Source: an uncultured Clostridia bacterium
GTDB taxonomy: Bacteria > Bacillota > Clostridia > Oscillospirales > Acutalibacteraceae
Direction: 5' to 3'
Assembly (NCBI GenBank): GCA_937892115.1
Contig: CALAUI010000020.1
Span: 248,001-312,000, forward strand
Length of the DNA: 64,000 nt
Position 1 is the first letter of the stretch. The number at the start of each line of letters is the position of its first letter. Below are positions 53,199 through 59,536 of the stretch, piece by piece. Under the pieces are notes generated by a model. It did no database searches. It had not been told where the DNA came from and saw nothing but the letters and a program-made list of their open reading frames with translations. Position numbers and translations under genes: made by a program.

Positions 53199-54494
53199 TT
53201 ATCTTTCGATGGTATTACGCTGATGCCTTGCCGCTCTTCGCAATTCGGATTCGTAAGCACGCTTTTCTCTTGCCTGTTCAAGAAAATCATTTATCTTATC
53301 AACGCCGAAGAACATTTTCAATTCGTTAAACTTTGATGCCGAAATTTTGATATCTTCAACCTCTTTGTCCTTTGCCGCAAGCTGTTCTTCGTATCTGTCG
53401 ATTATTCTCTGTTTTCTGTCATTTTCCCTTTGAGCTTTGGCTATATCATTTTTCATATTTGCATTTTTAACATAAACAGACCTTGCTTTTTCAAGAATAC
53501 TTTTAATAACCGGTAAGATTCGATTACGATACTTTTTGGCGGATTCCATTTGATTTGCTTCCGGAAGAACATCCTCAACCTCCGGGAACATATTCCACAT
53601 TCCGGTGTCGAGCTTTTTGATTTGTTCTTCCTGCTGTTTATTCTTCTTTTGAAGATCATCGTGCTTTTTCTGCTCTTTATCGGTTTGCTCACAGATATCA
53701 TCAAGTCTTTCCTGCTCCTGAGAAACCTTAAACTGAAGAACGGTCAGATTTTCTTCCGTGCTGCCTTTTTCACCACGCTCAATATCGGTGTAACCGTAAG
53801 AACACATAAGGCTGAAAATATCATCCTGCAATTTTGAATACGATTTCTTCAGAATGGGTTTGCCGTTTTTATTCAGCTTCGGATTTCCGTTTTCATCCGT
53901 CTCAGGAACGGAAGCCCATTTTTTGCTTGAACTGACCTGATGTATTATTTCTTTGACTTTTCCGCGCAGCGATTCATCCTTACACCGTTTTGACCAGAGT
54001 ATTTCTTTCTCAACAACGGGAATATACACTATGTGCAGATGGTAATGATAAATATCTTTCCCAAGCTTTTCACTCATTGCACTGTTCCGCTCATCGGCAT
54101 GCATTACGGCAGATAAAATATAATCCTCATTACCGATTATTTTTACTGCCGCTTTATATGCATCGGCGTAAAACCGTTTTGCAAATTCATAACCGCCGTG
54201 ATTGTGGAAATATGCACTGTTTACATCAATGATCATTTCACCGTATGTTTTGGCATCATCCTTTAATCCTCTTGTGGATATTATTCCGTCCTGTTCCATT
54301 TTGCCGAACATCCCGGAATAATCGCCGTCGGGTGATTTATAGTGATAATTCAGATAAGAGCGTTCGGGAACAATATCGGTATTAACATAGCTTTCCTTTT
54401 TTCTTTCATTGTGTCTTTCGGCATTGCCTATCTGTTTTGCCGTAAGGTTGTTATTCCTGGCTACGATTCGGTCAACGCCGTCATTTCTTGCGAT
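53199..54494 (-). CDS. MobV/Pre-type relaxase (plasmid mobilisation)
   Basis: MobV relaxases nick oriT for conjugative mobilisation. The protein has the N-terminal ARNNNLTAKQIGNAERHNERK, PERSYLNYHYK, the HYHLHIVYIPV metal-binding histidine motif, and a long Gln/Lys-rich coiled coil (about residues 270-430). No ATG, GTG or TTG stands at the natural start: AAAGGAG is followed by GATGGGTAT and then ATC in the place where ATG is expected (54494, giving (M)ARNDGVDRIVARN). A TTG at 54551 is open but lies in the antitoxin promoter. So the start is unusual or mutated. Confidence 0.85.
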   Translation of the reverse strand: MARNDGVDRIVARNNNLTAKQIGNAERHNERKKESYVNTDIVPERSYLNYHYKSPDGDYSGMFGKMEQDGIISTRGLKDDAKTYGEMIIDVNSAYFHNHGGYEFAKRFYADAYKAAVKIIGNEDYILSAVMHADERNSAMSEKLGKDIYHYHLHIVYIPVVEKEILWSKRCKDESLRGKVKEIIHQVSSSKKWASVPETDENGNPKLNKNGKPILKKSYSKLQDDIFSLMCSYGYTDIERGEKGSTEENLTVLQFKVSQEQERLDDICEQTDKEQKKHDDLQKKNKQQEEQIKKLDTGMWNMFPEVEDVLPEANQMESAKKYRNRILPVIKSILEKARSVYVKNANMKNDIAKAQRENDRKQRIIDRYEEQLAAKDKEVEDIKISASKFNELKMFFGVDKINDFLEQAREKRAYESELRRAARHQRNTIER

Positions 54495-54517
54495 ATACCC
54501 ATCTCCTTTCAATAGTC

Positions 54518-54546
54518 TTGATATATTTTTTGATTTGTGATAGAAT
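54518..54546 (+). promoter_or_regulatory. Promoter of the VbhA-Fic toxin-antitoxin operon
   Basis: TTGATA, a 17-base spacer, TAGAAT, giving transcription about 15 bases before the antitoxin ATG at 54570 (GGAAGGTG ribosome site). Confidence 0.65.
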
Positions 54547-54569
54547 ATCAACAGACGGAAGGTGATATT

Positions 54570-54737
54570 ATGGCTCCGATGACAATAGACAGAGCAATTG
54601 AAAATGCTGTTGTTTCCACCAACATGGAAGGTTTTGCATTAGGCGAAGAACAAAAAGAAATCATAAAGAAACTTGCACTCGGTGAAATTACGATTGAAAA
54701 GGTAATTGAGCAAATCAGACAGAAGTATAACGGGTGA
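54570..54737 (+). CDS. VbhA-like antitoxin of the Fic system
   Basis: The 55-residue protein contains the Fic-inhibition motif (S/T)xxxE(G/N) as STNMEG, which blocks the ATP gamma-phosphate site of Fic. It is followed by a small helical part ending IEQIRQKYNG. The ATG at 54570 has GGAAGGTG; an in-frame upstream start (54537) lies within the promoter. The toxin starts four bases after its stop. Confidence 0.85.
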   Translation: MAPMTIDRAIENAVVSTNMEGFALGEEQKEIIKKLALGEITIEKVIEQIRQKYNG

Positions 54738-54741
54738 TAAT

Positions 54742-55329
54742 ATGCCATATTCAATAGACGCAACAAGTGAAGATTGCTATGAGGGTACAACTGTTTTGAT
54801 AAACAAGCTCGATATCCGTAACGAAAAAGAGCTTTCCGAAACAGAAGGTATCATTACAAGTTTCAAGGCATCCGAATTACTATCTCAACCGCTAAAACCC
54901 GTCTTTGATTTTGAAGATTACAAGCAAATTCACAGATATCTGTTTGATGTTTTTTACGATTGGGCAGGTGAAATCCGCAAGATTGCCATTTACAAATCCG
55001 CCACGGCTTTTGCCAAGCCGGAAAACTTAGCGGAAAGCGGCGAAAAGATCTTTGCCCGTCTTAAAGCCATGAATTACTTTTGTGATTTGCCGAAGGATGA
55101 ATTCATAAATCAGATTGCCGATTTATATCATACGATAAATATGCTTCATCCGTTCCGTGAGGGCAACGGCAGAACACAGCGTGTTTTCTTTGTTCAGCTC
55201 ATCCGGAACGCCGGCTATGAAATTGATTACAGCGATTTCAATTCCGACCTTCTTATGATTGGAACCATTCAGGCGGCATCCGGTGTAATGGATAATCTTA
55301 TTGCTTTTTTCAGAGAAGCGATTCACTGA
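54742..55329 (+). CDS. Fic/DOC-family toxin (AMP transferase-like)
   Basis: The 195-residue Fic protein has the catalytic motif HPFREGNGRTQR at residues 136-147 with the His and the Gly-rich loop intact, and the flap-like YKSATAFAKPENL. Such enzymes add AMP or similar groups to Tyr/Thr/Ser on target proteins. VbhT-type pairs on plasmids act as toxin-antitoxin or as effectors; no BID domain is present. GTGATA precedes the ATG. Terminator at 55634. Confidence 0.93.
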   Translation: MPYSIDATSEDCYEGTTVLINKLDIRNEKELSETEGIITSFKASELLSQPLKPVFDFEDYKQIHRYLFDVFYDWAGEIRKIAIYKSATAFAKPENLAESGEKIFARLKAMNYFCDLPKDEFINQIADLYHTINMLHPFREGNGRTQRVFFVQLIRNAGYEIDYSDFNSDLLMIGTIQAASGVMDNLIAFFREAIH

Positions 55330-55354
55330 ACCACGGTTTTTTTAGAAGTCTTAG

Positions 55355-55630
55355 ATACTTTTGCGAAAGTATAAGAACCTCTCAATGTTCTGACCGAATC
55401 AAAGATTCGGAGAACTTTGGAGAACCTTGTTACTCGCTTTGCTCGTAATAATAACCTCCGGTTATTCCACTTTTTTCAAAGTGTAATAACCCACTAAGAC
55501 ACTTTCAATCCGTAAGATTGCAAAGTGCCGTGGGCTCTCCGAGGGCTCTGCGAGGCGGATTGCGGTTTCTGAGGAAACCTCGCCGAATTCATCTGCATAT
55601 TCGTTTTACATACTCATATCATCTGAATCC
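55355..55630. other. Cluster of small palindromes between Fic and parR
   Basis: Within 270 bases there are at least six stems: ATACTTT/AAAGTAT (55355), GTTCT-CCGAATC/GATTCGG-AGAAC (55387), AATAACC/GGTTATT (55450), CACTTT/AAAGTG (55468), CACTTTCAATC/GATTGCAAAGTG (55500) and GCGAGG/CCTCGC with TTTC/GAAA inside (55549). No gene fits. It may be a centromere (parC), an oriT or a replication origin. Confidence 0.65.
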
Positions 55631-55633
55631 GCA

Positions 55634-55657
55634 CGGCACCGTTTTGGTGCCGTTTTT
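55634..55657 (+). terminator. Intrinsic terminator
   Basis: CGGCACC/GGTGCCG stem, five-base loop and T run on the plus strand. It ends the transcript from the Fic operon, about 300 bases beyond the stop. Confidence 0.85.
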
Positions 55658-55694
55658 GCTTTCAGTCCGGCTTTGGTGCCATTGCTGACACCGC

Positions 55695-56018
55695 TTATCC
55701 GAACATATCAAGCACATCGAGAACATCTTCTTCATTCTTCATACGCTGTTCTTCTGTCATCGAGGGAAACTTTTCCTCCAATGACTTTTCTTTTTCTGCG
55801 GGAGCAACGATTGAAATACTGCTCATTTCTTCTCTGACGATATTACGGATTTCATCAAGCAGGTTTGAATTGTTCAGCTTTTCGGTGATGGCGTCAATGA
55901 TAAAATCATTTCTTGAGAATGATTTATCCCTGCCGCTTTCCTTGAAAAATTCGATTATTTCACGGTGCTTTTCCTTGCGGGGATTCAACCTCAGATTAAC
56001 TCTGTAACCCTCGCTCAT
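55695..56018 (-). CDS. parR: ParR-like centromere-binding protein
   Basis: The 107-residue protein has a basic N-terminal ribbon-helix-helix-like part (YRVNLRLNPRKEKHREIIEF, SFSRNDFIIDAI). An acidic, helical C-terminus follows, ending DVLDVLDMFG that would contact ParM. Its ATG overlaps the ParM stop by four bases, the usual type II partition arrangement. Confidence 0.8.
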   Translation of the reverse strand: MSEGYRVNLRLNPRKEKHREIIEFFKESGRDKSFSRNDFIIDAITEKLNNSNLLDEIRNIVREEMSSISIVAPAEKEKSLEEKFPSMTEEQRMKNEEDVLDVLDMFG

Positions 56019-56941
56019 ATCTTTCCGTTTCTCATCTGAATATCTGCCATGTATTCATAACCTTTTGCCGCCGCACAGATATCGTCAACAAAGCGAACTC
56101 TGTCGGCATTGTATCTGTAAAAGTTCTTTACAAGACATCCGCCGCCACCGGTTATATACAGCATCATGGTGTTTTCGTCGTATCCGTGTTCACGCAGTCT
56201 GCGGAAAATATCATCAACATATTTTTTCGCAGATGCTTTGATGATTTTCAGATCCGGTACAGCGATATTGGCCGTGCCGTTGATGAGTATTTCATCTATT
56301 GTGCTGTCGTGTAGCTCACGCTGAGTTTTTCTCATAAAGTCCTCACGGATGGCGAGCGTAGCCTGATAGGTTCCGAATTTCTCGGTGAACATCTTGCCGG
56401 ATTGTGGCTTGCCGTCAATGATATACAGCACATTCATTGTTCCGTTTCCGATATCGGCAATCACATTTACTCCCTCAAGAGCTGATGTGAACTGTGATAT
56501 AGCCGCATAACCCTGCGGATAAACGCTTGCACCGGCAATCACAATGTGATAATCCGTTGAGTCAAATCTGAAAGCCACTTCTTCGTTCTTCGTGAGATAA
56601 TCCCTGAAGAATGCTTTTTGCCCGGCAGTCCAGGTCAGCGGAAGTCCTGCGGCAAGGAATACCGTTGCTTCCGTCATATCAACATCACGAAGCTCGACGG
56701 CAATCGCCGCAAGCGTGAGAATGTAATAATCCTCATCGTTATCCTTGCTTGCAAGAAATTCCTTGTGTCCCTCACCGATGACGTAATACCTGCCGTTATA
56801 TTCAAGCATATCCTTTGTGAACAGCGGCTCTGCATCATATCCGGTGATACCCGTCCTGAAGCAGTGATTGGCGGTTTTGATATTTCCGTATCCGTGGTCA
56901 ATTCCGATTATCAGCAGATTTTTGCTTTCGTTTCTTATCAT
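56015..56941 (-). CDS. parM: ParM/StbA-like actin-type plasmid partition ATPase
   Basis: The 308-residue protein has an actin-fold nucleotide site: IIGIDHGYGNIKTANH (phosphate 1), NVIADIGNGTMNVLYI (phosphate 2) and MMLYITGGGGCLVKN. It polymerises with ATP to segregate low-copy DNA, pushing ParR-bound copies apart. Presence with ParR implies a plasmid or an excised circular phase. AGGAGG precedes the ATG. Its promoter lies in the 56942-57355 gap. Confidence 0.9.
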   Translation of the reverse strand: MIRNESKNLLIIGIDHGYGNIKTANHCFRTGITGYDAEPLFTKDMLEYNGRYYVIGEGHKEFLASKDNDEDYYILTLAAIAVELRDVDMTEATVFLAAGLPLTWTAGQKAFFRDYLTKNEEVAFRFDSTDYHIVIAGASVYPQGYAAISQFTSALEGVNVIADIGNGTMNVLYIIDGKPQSGKMFTEKFGTYQATLAIREDFMRKTQRELHDSTIDEILINGTANIAVPDLKIIKASAKKYVDDIFRRLREHGYDENTMMLYITGGGGCLVKNFYRYNADRVRFVDDICAAAKGYEYMADIQMRNGKI

Positions 56942-57355
56942 GAGTTTCCTCCTTTCCGGGCTTTTACCCTGTATTTTTTGTGTGTTAAAAAAGAAAAACG
57001 GCTGTATGGTAATACCATTACAGCCGTAAATCAGTATTGAATTGTAAGAAAAGTGTTGATAATTCTGGAATTATCAGCACCGACACTTGAAGTATCAAAA
57101 TTGTTACCCTGAAAAATCGGAAATTTTATTTATCATTCATTATAGACAGATTAAGAATTTTGAAATGAACAAAAAGTTATAAAGAAATCTATTAAATTAG
57201 AAAATCCTCTTCTATTTGATTTAAATATCTATTGCTACAGATTTGTGTGATAACGCCTATGACTAAAAGTGGATTTTTTCTTGAATGTTACAATTAATAT
57301 GTGCTAAAATAAAAAATAGCAAGTATGTCTGTAATTCAGTATATAGGAGGACTAT
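56942..57355. other. Divergent intergenic region with two large palindromes
   Basis: No gene. ACGGCTGTA-TGGTA/TACCA-T-TACAGCCGT at 56998-57027 (loop of one base) and GTGTTGATAATTC/GAATTATCAGCAC at 57053-57080 (one mismatch, two-base centre). The rest is very AT-rich and includes the promoter at 57281. Confidence 0.7.
57281..57310 (+). promoter_or_regulatory. Promoter of the membrane RyR gene
   Basis: TTGAAT, 18-base spacer, TAAAAT, followed at 57345 by TAGGAGG five bases before the ATG. Confidence 0.6.
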
Positions 57356-59482
57356 ATGAAAATATCAACATACATAGCTTTATTATTTAGTTTTGTTTCG
57401 TTATTGCTCGGTGTGATTATTACAGTTTACAAGCAAAAAAAAGACAAAAAAATCAATTTTTATGCTCTTATATTAACTACCTTCATTTCTGTGGTTTTTC
57501 TTAAATTCCCAATAACATATTTTGCTGTCAAATATTGTTCAGAGCCAATATTTGATGAACCTGTCGGCCTTAACACTATTGAAATAATTATTGATACCAT
57601 TATTCATTCTTTACAAACATTTTCAATGGACGAAAATTATACAGAATATATAATTGCAGCCAAGACACTCGGAAAGCAAATTGGCTTTCGTTGGCCTTGG
57701 CTTTTTGGCGGATATACTGCTGCTGTTAGTTTACTTGCCCCTGCAATTACCTGTACTGTTTTATTTCAGATTATTTCTCAATTTTTCCCAGAAATTAAAT
57801 ACCATTTTAGCCGAAAAAAAGAAAGATACTTTTTCAGTGAACTTAATGAGTGCAGTTTATATCTTGCCAAAAGTATAGTTGATAAAAGAAAGAATGAAAA
57901 AAAGAAAGCAATGATTGTATTTACTGATGTTTACAGTGATTCATCGAATGAGAATCAAAGTGAGCTTATCGGTAAAGCAAAAGAAATAAACGCAATTTGT
58001 CTAAAAGAGGATTTAAGCAAGATAAAATTCAGAAAAAATAAAAGCAACACACTGATTCTGATAGATGAGATAAATGATAATGCTGACAAAATGGCATTTA
58101 TTAATGATGATAAAATAATAAAATCTCTTGGCGATTTTTCTCTTTATGTTTTCTATACCGATGCCACGCAAGAAGTAATTTTTAAAAACTTTTCATCGGA
58201 AATATACGAAAAATGTGACAACAAAAAAAACATCGACATACGAAATATTAACAGTCGTAAGAATATGATTTATTCTGTTTTGCAATCCTATCCGCTTTAT
58301 GAGCCACTTCTACGCAAAACAGAAAATGACAATCTATCTGTTTCTATCGTCGGATCGGGTAAAAATGGCACTGAGATGTTTCTTAATACATACTGGTGCA
58401 GCCAAATGATCGGCGTAAAAAACACAATAAATATTGCATCCATAGAAAGTGAAAATGACTTCACCGGTAAAATCAACGGTCTCTGCCCTGAGTTATTTGA
58501 GAGCAGTAGAGAAAAAAGTGAACTTCTCAGGATTTATGACGGTGAAGAAATATACTCCGAACCCTATTTCAAATTCGGATATTATTGTGGTGATGTGTTC
58601 AATTGTTATGTCAGTGATATAACATTCAGCAACAATCTGAAATTGATTGATTCAGACTATTTTTTCATTTGCCTCGGTTCAGACAATAAAAACATTGAGC
58701 TTGCTGAAAGAATTGCCAGGAAAGCCACAATGTCAGGTGATCGAAAAACAATACTTTATGTTGTGTCAAATCCCGAGGTCGCAAAGTCATTGAATCAGAC
58801 AAGTAAATACAAACCGTCAGTAGTAGTTGCCGTGAGTGATCTTGAATCTGTATATAGTTATGATTGCGTATTTAATAGAAAGATTGAAGAATTGGCAGTG
58901 GAGTATGATAAAAAATACAATAAGCTCAAGAATAGTAATAGAAATTCTGAAGCAGAAGAAAAAGGGTTCTTAAAATTGCAGTATGATCTGTACAATAATA
59001 TCACACGGGGAATTCATCTGTATTACAGAGCGTTTTCCGCTTTGAAGACAAGTAATAAATTAAAAGAAATAAGTGATAAATATAAATTAGAAGAATATTC
59101 TGATACTCAAAGGCCTGACTATTCAATTATCACAGAATATCTTGATCTGTGTGAGAAAGATAATTTTGATGAAATATGTAATGAATTGGCATGGCTTGAA
59201 CATAGACGCTGGAACGCTGATTTAAGGTCAAGAGGCTATTCGTATAACAGCAAAGATCAAGATCACATTTCATTAACGCATCCATGTCTTGTTGAGTGTA
59301 ATAAATCAAATAAAAATAATAATTGTCAAAAAGACAAGCTCGATTTGGTTTGTGAACAAAAAAGAACAAACTACAAGGATTACGATCGTCCCGACTTTTT
59401 TGAATTTGTTAAGATAGAAGAGGAAAACAGAATAATACCAAATGATAAAATTAAAGAAATAGTTGAAAACTGCGATAAATAA
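57356..59482 (+). CDS. Membrane protein with double Rossmann-like domains and RyR domain
   Basis: The 708-residue protein has membrane helices at about 4-24, 35-59 and 113-141. A first Rossmann-like domain follows (183-290, KKAMIVFTDVYSD; NTLILIDE), then a second TrkA-N/RCK-like one (327-490, LSVSIVGSGKNGTEMF; YFFICLGSDNKNIELAERIA). At the C-terminus lies a RyR domain: ELAWLEHRRWNADLRSRGYS (610-629), HPCLVE (642) and NYKDYDRPDF (671). The layout is channel-like, with RCK tandem below a membrane part. RyR domains in bacteria are linked to nucleotide-type ligand sensing in conflict systems. It is AT-rich relative to the core genome. Function inferred: a ligand-gated membrane effector. Confidence 0.75.
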   Translation: MKISTYIALLFSFVSLLLGVIITVYKQKKDKKINFYALILTTFISVVFLKFPITYFAVKYCSEPIFDEPVGLNTIEIIIDTIIHSLQTFSMDENYTEYIIAAKTLGKQIGFRWPWLFGGYTAAVSLLAPAITCTVLFQIISQFFPEIKYHFSRKKERYFFSELNECSLYLAKSIVDKRKNEKKKAMIVFTDVYSDSSNENQSELIGKAKEINAICLKEDLSKIKFRKNKSNTLILIDEINDNADKMAFINDDKIIKSLGDFSLYVFYTDATQEVIFKNFSSEIYEKCDNKKNIDIRNINSRKNMIYSVLQSYPLYEPLLRKTENDNLSVSIVGSGKNGTEMFLNTYWCSQMIGVKNTINIASIESENDFTGKINGLCPELFESSREKSELLRIYDGEEIYSEPYFKFGYYCGDVFNCYVSDITFSNNLKLIDSDYFFICLGSDNKNIELAERIARKATMSGDRKTILYVVSNPEVAKSLNQTSKYKPSVVVAVSDLESVYSYDCVFNRKIEELAVEYDKKYNKLKNSNRNSEAEEKGFLKLQYDLYNNITRGIHLYYRAFSALKTSNKLKEISDKYKLEEYSDTQRPDYSIITEYLDLCEKDNFDEICNELAWLEHRRWNADLRSRGYSYNSKDQDHISLTHPCLVECNKSNKNNNCQKDKLDLVCEQKRTNYKDYDRPDFFEFVKIEEENRIIPNDKIKEIVENCDK

Positions 59483-59485
59483 ATT

Positions 59486-59518
59486 AACGCCGCCGCACTG
59501 TCCTTGTGCGACGGCGTT
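59486..59518. terminator. Shared terminator of the convergent RyR genes
   Basis: AACGCCG...GCAC / GTGC...CGGCGTT stem directly after the stop at 59482. Confidence 0.8.
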
Positions 59519-59536
59519 TGTAAATAAATATAATTC

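Noticed and set aside
55355..55657. Possible CRISPR array or integron attC cluster
   Set aside because: The stems differ in sequence and spacing, with no repeated direct unit and no cas or integron integrase gene.
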